Shown: positions 26,205 through 36,140 of the stretch, piece after piece
Numbering within the stretch: position 1 is the first letter of the stretch
Layout: the number at the start of each line of letters is the position of its first letter
Assembly: GCA_026002975.1 (NCBI GenBank)
Contig: BPGJ01000001.1
Location: forward strand, 124,001-188,000
From: Acidimicrobiia bacterium
Lineage (GTDB): Bacteria > Actinomycetota > Acidimicrobiia > Spongiisociales > ZC4RG35
Direction: 5' to 3'
Length of the DNA stretch: 64,000 bases
The notes under the pieces: model-generated
What the model was told of the DNA's origin: nothing
What the model saw: the letters and a program-made list of their open reading frames with translations, nothing else
The model's database searches: none
Translations under genes and position numbers: made by a program

Positions 26205-26576
26205 TCAGTCCCCGACGGCGATGGCGAACACCAGAGCAGCCCGGTCGGTGTGGGTTATCGACACGTGGATCTCGGTCACGCCCAGCTCGGCGGCCCTGGC
26301 CGCAGCCCGACCGGTCAGCCGCACGGTGGGACGACCCCCTCCGGTTATCTCCACCTCCTGCCACCCGATTCGCCGCCACCCGGTCCCCAACGACTTCATG
26401 ACGGCTTCCTTGCCGGCGAACCGAGCGGCCAGACGGCGACCTGGACGGACGAAGCGGAAGGCGTAGTCCCTTTCGTGCTCGGTGAAGCAGCGTTCGGCGA
26501 AACGCGGATACCGGTCTAGGACCCGCTCCACCCGTTCGATGTCGGAGAGGTCGACTCCGACACCCAGGATGCGCAT
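26205..26576 (-). CDS. acpS: Holo-[acyl-carrier-protein] synthase
   Basis: Attaches the 4'-phosphopantetheine arm of CoA to acyl carrier protein. The 123-residue product has GVGVDLSDIERVERVL (metal-binding Asp in VDL), FAERCFTEHE, RFAGKEAVMKSLGTGW (conserved Glu and Lys) and the C-terminal VSITHTDRAALVFAIA. The ATG at 26576 shares one base with the thiI stop (TGATG), so translation is coupled. coaA, also in the window, begins the CoA pathway that supplies its substrate. Confidence 0.96.
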   Translation of the reverse strand: MRILGVGVDLSDIERVERVLDRYPRFAERCFTEHERDYAFRFVRPGRRLAARFAGKEAVMKSLGTGWRRIGWQEVEITGGGRPTVRLTGRAAARAAELGVTEIHVSITHTDRAALVFAIAVGD

Positions 26577-27742
26577 CAGGCTGCCCTCGCCCGGCCCTCC
26601 GACCAGGGGACCCACTCGGATAGATGGTGGATCCGCCAAGAGGCCAGGGCGGCCTGCAGACTGTCGTCTCCCAGCCGCGACGCGATGCGGGCGATCACAT
26701 GGGCCGGAACCGAGGTCTCGACTCGATGACCTTCGGACAGGTCGCACGCCTCTCCCGCCCGTTCGGCCAGTTCGGCCGCCCCTATCCGTCTCGCCTCGGC
26801 GACGATCTCCTCCTTGTCGAAGGCGAGGAGGGGTCGGAGCACCGGAACCTCCGACAACGCGTCCAGACCGGCCAAGTGGGTGAACGTCTGCGACGACACC
26901 TGGCCGATCGACTCTCCGGTGGCGACCGCGGGGATGTCCAGCTCCCTGGCCATCCATCCCCCAGCTTTCAGCATCCGCTCCTTCAGCACCACCTGCCGGT
27001 ACCGGGGAGCGACCCCGCCGATCAAAGCCTCCCGCACCGGGCCGAAGTCCACGACGTGAACCCGGCCGTCCATGCTCCGACCCCACCTGGTCCACAGCCG
27101 GTGCGCCACCGCCAGGGCTTGGTCCCGTTGGGCGCAGGCCAGCGAGAAGTGGACGAACTCGACGGCGACGCCCCGCCGCATGAGCCGCCACGCGGCCACG
27201 GCCGAGTCGTAGCCTCCGGAGAGCAGGACGAGGGCCTTCCCCTGGCTCCCCAACGGGAGGCCACCGGCCCCGGACCATTCCCGAGTGACGAGGTATGCGC
27301 GGTCGTCGACCACCCTGACCCTGACGGTCACCTCGGGATCGGTCAGGTCTACCCCGGCGGAAGAGGGGAGCAGAACGGCGCCCAAGGCCCTCTCCAGATC
27401 GGGGGACCGCCAAGGGTGGGAACCGGAGCGTTTGCAACGAACCGCGAAGGTCCGGCCCTCCACCATCGGCCGGGCAGCCGCCGCCAACCTCGCCACACCC
27501 CGTTCCAGGTCGGGCAACTCGACCTCCTCGACCTCCTCGACCCTGGCGACCCCAAAGACCCGGGCCACCTCCTCGGCCCGGTCGTCACCACCCACGATCC
27601 GAAGCCGACCCCGACCCACCTCATCCACCTGGGTTCCCGGCTCCAAGACCGCGGCGACGTGGTTGCGGGTCATCCGGGCGAACCGGGCTCGAACCGGCCG
27701 GCTCTTCAGGTGGATCTCGGGGGACAGGGCGGCGAACAACAT
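26576..27742 (-). CDS. thiI: tRNA 4-thiouridine synthase ThiI
   Basis: Adenylates U8 of tRNA for sulfur insertion, and in some bacteria supplies sulfur for thiamine. The 388-residue protein has a ferredoxin-like and THUMP region (about 1-165). It also has a PP-loop ATP pyrophosphatase domain with LVLLSGGYDSAVAAW near 175-190 and ATGESIGQVSSQT. It ends without a rhodanese domain, like the short ThiI form. The ATG at 27742 was preferred; a TTG at 27754 would overlap glmS. The start has no strong ribosome-binding site. Confidence 0.9.
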   Translation of the reverse strand: MLFAALSPEIHLKSRPVRARFARMTRNHVAAVLEPGTQVDEVGRGRLRIVGGDDRAEEVARVFGVARVEEVEEVELPDLERGVARLAAAARPMVEGRTFAVRCKRSGSHPWRSPDLERALGAVLLPSSAGVDLTDPEVTVRVRVVDDRAYLVTREWSGAGGLPLGSQGKALVLLSGGYDSAVAAWRLMRRGVAVEFVHFSLACAQRDQALAVAHRLWTRWGRSMDGRVHVVDFGPVREALIGGVAPRYRQVVLKERMLKAGGWMARELDIPAVATGESIGQVSSQTFTHLAGLDALSEVPVLRPLLAFDKEEIVAEARRIGAAELAERAGEACDLSEGHRVETSVPAHVIARIASRLGDDSLQAALASWRIHHLSEWVPWSEGRARAA

Positions 27743-27746
27743 CGCT

Positions 27747-29579
<1,833 letters not shown>

Positions 29580-29840
29580 GGTCTGTCCTTTCGGGTTGCA
29601 GCCGATCGGGTTGCAGACGAACAGAGCGGCGAGACCGCGCGGACCACGGGACCGCAGACCTGCTGTGGTCCTCCCCACCTCGGGAGAGCCTCTGTCCCCG
29701 GGGTCACCCCCGGGTTTTGCTCTCTCCCGTCACGACCGTGGGCGGCCGGGAAGGCATCCGCCGATGATTTCGATCACCTTCCTCCTCGTCGACTGCAAGA
29801 GCAGCCCAGGCGCTTTCAGGCTCGTCGGCTCTGTTCGGTT
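29580..29840 (-). promoter_or_regulatory. Structured glmM-glmS spacer, possible leader RNA
   Basis: No gene is seen in these 261 bases. A two-tier hairpin pairs 29681-29688 with 29722-29729 and, inside it, CCCGGGG (29697-29703) with CCCCGGG (29708-29714), closed on the RNA by a GTGA tetraloop. Near the glmS start the sequence CTGCAACCCGA occurs twice in tandem (about 29592-29617). I could not match it to the glmS ribozyme or to a known riboswitch. Confidence 0.5.
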
Positions 29841-31181
29841 TCAGGGACTCCGGCTCTCCTCCTTTCCGAGAACACGGCCGACCACCGCGGCCAGCTCCTC
29901 AGCGTAGCGGGAGGCGACCTCCCCGTGGGCGGCTTCCACCATCACCCGCACCACGTTCTCGGTGCCCGAGGCCCTGACCAACACCCTCCCCTCCTCCCCA
30001 AGGAGGCGTTCTACCCGGCGCACCTCCTCCCACACCGGCTCGGCTCCCTCCAGGGCGTGGCGGTCCTCTACCGGCACGTTGATGAGCACCTGGGGGTACG
30101 ACTCCATGGCCTCATCGGAGAGCTCCCAGAGGGGGCGTCCGGTCGCGGCCACCACTTCGAGCAGCCGGATGCCCGTGAGGATGCCGTCGCCGGTCCTGGC
30201 CCGGTCGAGGAAGATCACGTGTCCCGACTGTTCTCCCCCGATCACCACCTGGTTGGCCTGCATCGCCTCCAACACATAGCGGTCCCCCACCCTGGTCTCG
30301 ATGACCTCCACGCCGAGTTCCGCCATCGCCCGTTTGAAACCCAGGTTGGTCATCACGGTGACCACCACCGCCGGTTTGGTGAGGAGACCCGCCTCCAACC
30401 AGTGGCGGACGCAGATCGCCATGGTCCGGTCACCGTCGACCACCCTCCCCTTCTCGTCCACCGCGATCAGCCTGTCGGCGTCGCCGTCGAAGGCCAGGCC
30501 GATCCGGCCGTCGATCACCCCCTGGAGGTATTCGGGGTGGGTGGATCCGCAGCCGGCGTTGATGTTGACCCCGTCGGGGATGTCGCAGTGCACATCCACG
30601 CTGGCTCCGAGCCTGCGGAACGCGTCCGGAGCCACCCGGAAAGCCGCCCCGTTGGCGCAGTCCAAGACCAGCTCTATCCCCCGGAACGAGTACCGGACGG
30701 GCTCCACCAGCCACTCGACGTACCTGTCGGCGGCGTCGGCCATCGGGAAGCGGGTACCCACCTTCGCACCCACCGGTATCCGGTGACTGCCCTCCCAACC
30801 CACCTTCTCGGCTATCCGATCCTCCTCCGAGTCGGGCAGCTTCGCACCTCGGCGGTCGAGCAGCTTGATGCCGTTGTCGGCCGCCGGGTTGTGGGAGGCG
30901 GACACGATCGCTCCCATCTCGGCCTCGGTGGCCCCGGTCAGGAAGCTGATCCCCCCGGAAGGCAGGATCCCCACGTCGATGGTGTCGACTCCCGCCGAGT
31001 GGAAACCAGCCTGCAGGGCCAAGGAGAGCATCTCGCCGGAACGCCGCGGGTCCCGGCCGACCAGGACCGGTCCCGCTTCCAGGGACCAACCGGCGGCTCG
31101 CCCCACCGCGACCGCCAACTCGGGGGTGAGGTCGACGTTGGCGACCCCTCGGATCCCATCGGTCCCGAACAGCCGCCCCAC
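29841..31181 (-). CDS. glmM: Phosphoglucosamine mutase
   Basis: Converts glucosamine-6-P (from GlmS) to glucosamine-1-P. The 446-residue protein begins GRLFGTDGIRGVAN. The phosphorylated serine lies in SASHNP (Ser96), metal binding in FDGDADR, and the substrate loop is GEQSGHV. The C-terminal phosphate-binding motif is RASGTENVVRV. The start is GTG at 31181, 6 bases after the rpsI stop, with GAGG upstream. Linked transcription with rplM-rpsI ties cell-wall precursor supply to ribosome synthesis, a common actinobacterial order. Confidence 0.97.
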   Translation of the reverse strand: MGRLFGTDGIRGVANVDLTPELAVAVGRAAGWSLEAGPVLVGRDPRRSGEMLSLALQAGFHSAGVDTIDVGILPSGGISFLTGATEAEMGAIVSASHNPAADNGIKLLDRRGAKLPDSEEDRIAEKVGWEGSHRIPVGAKVGTRFPMADAADRYVEWLVEPVRYSFRGIELVLDCANGAAFRVAPDAFRRLGASVDVHCDIPDGVNINAGCGSTHPEYLQGVIDGRIGLAFDGDADRLIAVDEKGRVVDGDRTMAICVRHWLEAGLLTKPAVVVTVMTNLGFKRAMAELGVEVIETRVGDRYVLEAMQANQVVIGGEQSGHVIFLDRARTGDGILTGIRLLEVVAATGRPLWELSDEAMESYPQVLINVPVEDRHALEGAEPVWEEVRRVERLLGEEGRVLVRASGTENVVRVMVEAAHGEVASRYAEELAAVVGRVLGKEESRSP

Positions 31182-31187
31182 GGGGCC

Positions 31188-31583
31188 TCAGCGTTTGGTG
31201 TACTGGGGAGCCCGGCGCGCCTTCTTGAGGCCGTACTTCTTCCGCTCGACCACCCGGGCGTCCCGGGTCAGCATTCCCGCCTTCTTCAAGGTGGGGCGTA
31301 GCTCCGGGTCGACCTGGGCCAGCGCCCGGGCGATGCCCAGGCGCAGCGCATCCGCCTGGCCGGTGAGACCGCCACCCTCGAGGGTGGCGTCGATGTCGAA
31401 GCGACCGGTGCTCTGGGTCACCTGAAGGGGCTCCAACACCCGGAGCCGGGTGGCCATCGACGGGAAGTAGTCCTCGAGAGAGCGACCGTTGAGGACGACT
31501 TGGCCGCTTCCCTCCCTGAGCCGGACCCTGGCCACGGCCTCCTTGCGGCGTCCGGTCGACTGCACCAACGGCTTGGTCTTCAT
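31188..31583 (-). CDS. rpsI: 30S ribosomal protein S9
   Basis: Its C-terminal tail reaches the P-site tRNA in the small subunit. The 131-residue product has [21 protein letters not shown] at the start, [19 protein letters not shown] in the middle and the conserved basic tail [12 protein letters not shown]. The ATG at 31583 overlaps the rplM stop (ATGA). The frame is open upstream to 32432 only because the opposite frame of rplM happens to lack stops. Confidence 0.97.
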   Translation of the reverse strand: MKTKPLVQSTGRRKEAVARVRLREGSGQVVLNGRSLEDYFPSMATRLRVLEPLQVTQSTGRFDIDATLEGGGLTGQADALRLGIARALAQVDPELRPTLKKAGMLTRDARVVERKKYGLKKARRAPQYTKR

Positions 31584-32038
31584 GAGCTCACCTTCCGGAT
31601 GTCCAGGACGAGGGGGCGGGGACTCTGAGCCGAATGGGGATGGTCCGGTCCGGCGTACACCTTGAGTTTGCGGATCATCCGCCGCCCGAGCCGGTTCTTG
31701 GGGAGCATGCCCCGTACCGCCCTTTCGATCACCGCTTCCGGGCGCCGACGGCGGAGAACCTCGAACGTCTCGGCCTTGATCCCTCCGGGGTAACCCGAAT
31801 GCCGGTAGTAGATCTTCTCCTTGGTCTTGTCGGAGGTGACAGCCACCTTCTCGGCGTTGACCACCACCACGTAGTCGCCGCCGTCGAGATGGGGGGCGAA
31901 GGTGGGCTTGTGTTTCCCCCGCAGCAGCCGAGCCACCTCGGAGGCGAGACGTCCCAGGGGGAGGTCGGTGGCGTCGACCACCCACCACTCGTGGGTCAGC
32001 TCGGATGCCCGGGGCGAGTACGTCTTGTCGTTGGTCAT
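31580..32038 (-). CDS. rplM: 50S ribosomal protein L13
   Basis: Early-assembling 50S protein, always paired with rpsI. The 152-residue protein has [52 protein letters not shown] and [11 protein letters not shown]. The ATG at 32038 follows GAGG about 8 bases upstream. Its promoter shares DNA with the start of the divergent ilvA. A 7-bp hairpin (32066-32083) in the leader may be an L13 control site, though I could not match it to a known leader. Confidence 0.96.
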   Translation of the reverse strand: MTNDKTYSPRASELTHEWWVVDATDLPLGRLASEVARLLRGKHKPTFAPHLDGGDYVVVVNAEKVAVTSDKTKEKIYYRHSGYPGGIKAETFEVLRRRRPEAVIERAVRGMLPKNRLGRRMIRKLKVYAGPDHPHSAQSPRPLVLDIRKVSS

Positions 32039-32065
32039 GGGTGGATCCTCGAAGAGATCTGAAGT

Positions 32066-32083
32066 CCGCAGCGATTGCTGCGG
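32066..32083 (-). promoter_or_regulatory. Leader hairpin of rplM-rpsI
   Basis: CCGCAGC (minus-strand sense) pairs with GCTGCGG around AATC, in the 5' UTR of rplM. It could be an L13-type autoregulatory leader, but it is short, so confidence is low. Confidence 0.3.
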
Positions 32084-32093
32084 GCCGGGGGCA

Positions 32094-32124
32094 TATGCTA
32101 CGCGTCGTGGGCTCCAACCGCCAA
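32094..32124. promoter_or_regulatory. Overlapping rplM and ilvA promoter elements
   Basis: For rplM (minus): TTGGCG (32119-32124), 18 bases, TAGCAT (32095-32100). For ilvA (plus): TATGCT (32094-32099), 7 bases before a GTG at 32107. The two -10 elements cover the same bases, and the rplM -35 lies inside the ilvA coding region. Confidence 0.45.
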
Positions 32125-33315
32125 CCCGGCCCGACCCTGGACGACGTTTTCGAGGCAGCCAAGGTCACGTCGACCCGGATCTCCCAGACGCCCCTCAAGC
32201 CGTCGCATTCGTTCTCCCGGATCACCGGTCGGGAGATCTGGCTCAAGGCGGAGTGCCTGCAGCGGACCGGGTCCTTCAAGATCCGCGGGGCGACCAACGT
32301 GGTGAGTCGGATCCCCGGTCGCCCGGTGGCGGCCGCGTCGGCCGGTAACCACGCCCAGGGGGTGGCGCTGGCGGCGAGCTGGTTCGGCTGTCCCTGCACG
32401 GTGTTCATGCCCGCCTCGGCTCCCCTCCCCAAGGTGGCCGCGACCCGCGACTACGGAGCCGAGGTCCGGCTGGTGGACGGCCCCTTGGAGGAAACGGTCG
32501 CCCGGGCTCTGGAGTTCTCCGAGGAGACCGGAGCCCGCTTCATCCACCCCTACGACGATCCGCTCATCGTGGCCGGTCAAGCCACCTTGGGTTTGGAACT
32601 GGTCGAGCAGCTCCCCAGCCTGGGCACGGTCGTGGTCCCTACCGGGGGCGGCGGTCTGCTGGCCGGGGTGGCTCTGGCGGTGAAGGCCCACCTGCCCGAA
32701 GCCCGGGTGATCGGCGTGGAGATCGACGTGGCCGCGGTGTACGCCGAGTCCCGCAGGGCCGGACGGCCCGTCCGGCTGTCGCCTCGACCCACGGTGGCCG
32801 ACGGCATCAACGTGACGGTGCCGTCGGAGATGGTGTTCTCGATGGTGGAGGAGCTGGTCGACGACCTGGTGGTGGTGAACGAAGGCCACACCACCTCGGC
32901 CCTGACCCTGGTGTTGGAGCGAGCCAAGCTGATGGTGGAACCGGCCGGGGTGGTGGGGGTGGCGGCGGTGTTGGAGGGACTGGTGGGTTCCTCGTTCCCC
33001 GAGCCTCTGGTGGTGGTGCTGACCGGGGGGAACATCGACCTCCTCCTGCTCGGGAAGATGGTGAGGCACGGGTTGGAGGCGTCGGGACGATACGCCGACT
33101 TCCGGGTGTGGATCCCGGACCAGCCCGGCCAGCTCGTCCGGGTGCTCCAGGCGATAGCCGAGATCGGAGGCAACGTGGTGGAAGTCGAACATCACAGGGA
33201 GGGCTTCGGCCTGCCTTTCGGGAAGGTGGAGGTGATGATCGCGGTCGAGACCCAGGGGCCCGAACACACCGCCCTGATCCGGGAGGCGCTGCGCCCCTAC
33301 GAGCCGTCGGCGTAG
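32095..33315 (+). CDS. ilvA: Threonine ammonia-lyase with ACT domain
   Basis: PLP enzyme that deaminates threonine to 2-oxobutanoate, the entry to isoleucine. The protein has TGSFKIRGA (PLP Lys62), [23 protein letters not shown] and TGGNIDLL, followed by one C-terminal ACT domain (about 325-400) for allosteric control. The single ACT and the length (406 residues from this start) resemble the short 'catabolic-like' form. The start is uncertain: ATG at 32095 or a leaderless GTG at 32107. It runs opposite to its neighbours and overlaps truA by 19 bases at its 3' end. Confidence 0.92.
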   Translation: MLRVVGSNRQPGPTLDDVFEAAKVTSTRISQTPLKPSHSFSRITGREIWLKAECLQRTGSFKIRGATNVVSRIPGRPVAAASAGNHAQGVALAASWFGCPCTVFMPASAPLPKVAATRDYGAEVRLVDGPLEETVARALEFSEETGARFIHPYDDPLIVAGQATLGLELVEQLPSLGTVVVPTGGGGLLAGVALAVKAHLPEARVIGVEIDVAAVYAESRRAGRPVRLSPRPTVADGINVTVPSEMVFSMVEELVDDLVVVNEGHTTSALTLVLERAKLMVEPAGVVGVAAVLEGLVGSSFPEPLVVVLTGGNIDLLLLGKMVRHGLEASGRYADFRVWIPDQPGQLVRVLQAIAEIGGNVVEVEHHREGFGLPFGKVEVMIAVETQGPEHTALIREALRPYEPSA

Positions 33316-34040
33316 CCTACGTCCCAGAGGATCAGCCCTCCGGGAGGGGCCACGGTGGGCACCAGCGACCGGTCGCTGCCACGCAGCGCCGCAGCCATCG
33401 CCTCGGGCGGTCTCCTGCCCCGTCCGATGTCGACACACAACCCGACGATCGACCGGACCATCTGGTGGCAGAAGGCGGTGGCTTGGAGCATGCACACCGT
33501 CAGGCTCCCCTCACGGCGCCAGGCGGCCTGCAACACCCTGCGGACGTTGGAGCGGCCCTCTGCCCGTCGGCAGAACGACGAGAAGTCGTGTTCCCCCACC
33601 ACCAGCTGCACCACCCGGTCCATGGCGTCGACATCCAGGGGTGGAGGGACGTGCCAGGTGACGTGACGAAGCAACGGGTCGGGATACGGGGAGCAGAGCA
33701 CCTGGTAGCGGTAGGACCGCCAACGCGCCGAGCGACGGGCGTCGAAGCCGTCGTCGACCAGACGGGCCGAGGTGCAAACCACCTCGGGGCCGAGCATCCG
33801 GTTTATCGACTTCTGGATCCGGGCGGGTTCCAGGGTCCGACCCACCTCGAACGACACGACCTGTCTTCGGGCGTGCACTCCGGCGTCGGTACGGCCGGCA
33901 CACACCGTGGAGACCGGTTCACCGCTCAGCCTGCTCAACACCGATTCGAGTTCGCCCTGAACGGTCCGGACATCGGGTTGCCGGGCGAAGCCGTGGAACC
34001 CCGACCCGTCGTATGCGAGGTCGAGACGGAAGGTGGGCAC
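33297..34040 (-). CDS. truA: tRNA pseudouridine(38-40) synthase TruA
   Basis: Makes pseudouridine at positions 38-40 of tRNA anticodon stems. The 247-residue protein has LAYDGSGFHGFARQPDVRTVQGELE, the catalytic Asp in AGRTDAGVHA (about residues 48-57), and FCHQMVRSIVGLCVDIGRG. The start is GTG at 34040. In actinobacteria truA usually follows rplQ. Here the liv operon and coaA separate them by about 7.5 kb. Confidence 0.95.
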   Translation of the reverse strand: MPTFRLDLAYDGSGFHGFARQPDVRTVQGELESVLSRLSGEPVSTVCAGRTDAGVHARRQVVSFEVGRTLEPARIQKSINRMLGPEVVCTSARLVDDGFDARRSARWRSYRYQVLCSPYPDPLLRHVTWHVPPPLDVDAMDRVVQLVVGEHDFSSFCRRAEGRSNVRRVLQAAWRREGSLTVCMLQATAFCHQMVRSIVGLCVDIGRGRRPPEAMAAALRGSDRSLVPTVAPPGGLILWDVGYADGS

Positions 34041-34050
34041 CTCGATCGGC

Positions 34051-34593
34051 TCAGATCAGTCCGCCGATCACCGAGAAGGGCGCCCCCAGCAGGGTTTGAA
34101 CCAGCACGACGACCGCGGCGCCCACCAGGATCGCGATCCCCCCCTCGGCGAGGCGGATGTCGAGGGCCACCGAAGTTCCCACCGCGGCGGCTGCCAGGAA
34201 CCACAGAATGCCGATCGCTCCGATCGGTCCGCCGATCCCCGCCAACAGGTTGGGGAGGAACGCCAACCCGTGCATCTTGAGCATGGTCTGCGACTCCTCG
34301 AAGCGTCGGGACGCCGATCCCGGACCGCTGAACAGACGCGATCCGACGAACCAGGTGGCCAGGGCCAGCACCAGCCAGGCGGCCAGGGTGGAGATGGTGG
34401 TACCCAGCACGAAGGTGACCGCCCGGTCGAGGCTCGGCGTGAACCGGATCACCTGGAGCAGACCGAGAGCCGCCCCGACCACTATGACGATCAGGGCCGC
34501 GTCGGCGGTGGCGCTGGGCTCCCACAGAGCCTGCTGGAAGGGGCGGCGGTCGAAGAGGGCGGCCCGGAAGGCACGACGGAATATGTCGGCCAT
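34051..34593 (-). CDS. Yip1-like integral membrane protein
   Basis: A 180-residue membrane protein with a short basic N-terminus (ADIFRRAFRAALFDRRPFQQALW). Five likely membrane helices lie near residues 32-50, 60-84, 105-125, 128-143 and 150-175. The layout (short cytoplasmic N-terminus, five helices, polar loop between helices two and three) resembles bacterial Yip1-family proteins, but this is inference. It lies 2 bases after the livF stop and 10 bases before truA, so it is in the liv transcript and could be an accessory to it. Confidence 0.7.
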   Translation of the reverse strand: MADIFRRAFRAALFDRRPFQQALWEPSATADAALIVIVVGAALGLLQVIRFTPSLDRAVTFVLGTTISTLAAWLVLALATWFVGSRLFSGPGSASRRFEESQTMLKMHGLAFLPNLLAGIGGPIGAIGILWFLAAAAVGTSVALDIRLAEGGIAILVGAAVVVLVQTLLGAPFSVIGGLI

Positions 34594-34595
34594 GG

Positions 34596-35348
34596 CTACT
34601 CGAGTTCGCCCAGGTAGGCCTTCTTCATCTCCGGGTTCTCGAGGAGAGCCGACGCGGTGTCGGCCAGCACGATCTGGCCGGTCTGCAAGACGTATCCCCT
34701 GTCGGCGATCGACAGGGCCATGTTGGCGTTCTGCTCCACCACGAACACGGTGGTTCCCTGCTCGTGGATCTGCTCGATTATCTCGAAGTTCTGGGCTACC
34801 AGCACCGGCGCCAACCCCATGGAGGGTTCGTCCATCAAGAGCACCTTGGGACGGGCCATCAACGCCCGTCCCACTGCCACCATCTGCTGTTCGCCCCCCG
34901 AAAGGGTCCCGGCGCGCTGGTTGAGGCGGTCCTTGACCCGGGGGAAGAGTTCGAAGACCCGCTCCATGTCCTCTTCGATGCCCTCCCGGTCGTCCCGCAG
35001 GTAGGCCCCCATCTCCAGGTTCTCCCTCACCGTCATCCGCTTGAACAGCCTTCGGTTCTCCGGGACCATCGAAATGCCTCGACGAACCCGTTCCTGGGTT
35101 GGGAGGCCGCTGATCTCCTCGCCGTCGAGGAACACCGCTCCATGGGACGGCTCGACGTACCCGAGGATGGTCTTGAGGGTGGTGGTCTTGCCGCTGGCGT
35201 TACCTCCCAGCAGGCAGACGATCTCTCCCGGGTAGATCTCGATGGTGACGTCCTTGAGGATCTGGATCGGCCCGTAGTGGGTGTCCACGTCGCGGAGCTC
35301 CAGGATGGGCCGGCGTCCGTCTCCGCCGCGGTCCGCTCCGGTCTCCAT
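34596..35348 (-). CDS. livF: Branched-chain amino-acid-type ABC transporter ATPase LivF
   Basis: One of two ATPases of the importer. The 250-residue protein has Walker A GGNASGKTT, SMVPENRRLFKRMTV, signature LSGGEQQ, Walker B VLLMDEPSMGLAP and FVVEQNA. The phrase GLAP and the HYGPIQIL N-terminus identify LivF rather than LivG. The GGNASGKT Walker A is one residue off the common GPNGAGKT. The ATG at 35348 directly abuts the livG stop. Confidence 0.93.
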   Translation of the reverse strand: METGADRGGDGRRPILELRDVDTHYGPIQILKDVTIEIYPGEIVCLLGGNASGKTTTLKTILGYVEPSHGAVFLDGEEISGLPTQERVRRGISMVPENRRLFKRMTVRENLEMGAYLRDDREGIEEDMERVFELFPRVKDRLNQRAGTLSGGEQQMVAVGRALMARPKVLLMDEPSMGLAPVLVAQNFEIIEQIHEQGTTVFVVEQNANMALSIADRGYVLQTGQIVLADTASALLENPEMKKAYLGELE

Positions 35349-36134
35349 CTACACGCCCTCCACGGCTTTGGTCCCCAGGTACGCCTCGATGACCCGCTCG
35401 TTGGTTGCCACCTCGTGGTAGGTCCCTTCGGCGATCTTCCGCCCGTAGTCGAGGCAGATCACCCGGTCCGACACTCCCCGGACGACCCGCATGTCGTGCT
35501 CGATGAGGCAGATGGTGAAACCCTTCTCGTCCCTGAGTCTGGCGATCAGCTCGGTCAGTTCGAGCGTCTCCCGCGGGTTCATCCCCGCGGTCGGTTCGTC
35601 GAGTAGCAGCAGCTTGGGTTCGGTGGCCATCGCCCGGGCGATCTCGAGGCGCCGACGATTGGCGTAGGACAGCACGAAGGCGGGCTGCTCCAGCCGGTAG
35701 CCGATCAGCCGGGTGCCGAAGAACGCCAGCGCCTCCTCCGCCTTCCGGCGGATCGCCTCCTCTTCGGCCCGGAATCCCGGTGTGCGGAGGATGGCCCGGA
35801 TCGGACCCGACCGGGTGCGGGCGTGTTGGCCCACCATGGCGTTCTCCAGCACCGTCATGTTCTGGAAGAGACGCACGTTCTGGAAGGTGCGAGCGATCCC
35901 CAGCTCCAGGATCTGGTGGGGCGCCAGACCGACCAGGTCGATCCCCTCGAACAGGATCTTGCCCGAGTCGGGTTGGATCATGCCCGACACGAGGTTGAAG
36001 AAGGTGGTCTTCCCCGCGCCGTTGGGTCCGATCACCGAGACGATCTCGCCTTCCTCGATGTGCAGGTCCAGGTCGTCGATGGCGTGCAGACCACCGAACA
36101 CCTTGGTCAGCCCCTGGGTCTCGAGAAGCGGCAT
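35349..36134 (-). CDS. livG: Branched-chain amino-acid-type ABC transporter ATPase LivG
   Basis: Second ATPase of the importer, 261 residues. It has LTKVFGGLHAIDDLDL, Walker A GPNGAGKT, ARTFQNVRLFQNMTVLEN, the LivG-type signature LSYANRRRLEIARA, Walker B LLLLDEPTAGMNP and CLIEHDMRVV. The YANRR variant of the signature is usual for LivG. The ATG at 36134 lies 6 bases after the livM stop. It should pair with LivF on the LivH-LivM channel. Confidence 0.94.
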   Translation of the reverse strand: MPLLETQGLTKVFGGLHAIDDLDLHIEEGEIVSVIGPNGAGKTTFFNLVSGMIQPDSGKILFEGIDLVGLAPHQILELGIARTFQNVRLFQNMTVLENAMVGQHARTRSGPIRAILRTPGFRAEEEAIRRKAEEALAFFGTRLIGYRLEQPAFVLSYANRRRLEIARAMATEPKLLLLDEPTAGMNPRETLELTELIARLRDEKGFTICLIEHDMRVVRGVSDRVICLDYGRKIAEGTYHEVATNERVIEAYLGTKAVEGV

Positions 36135-36140
36135 GTCCGA

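Noticed and set aside
29580-29840. glmS ribozyme or known riboswitch in the glmS leader
   Set aside because: I could not find the ribozyme core or the glycine, ZTP or c-di-AMP aptamer motifs; kept only as an unassigned structure.
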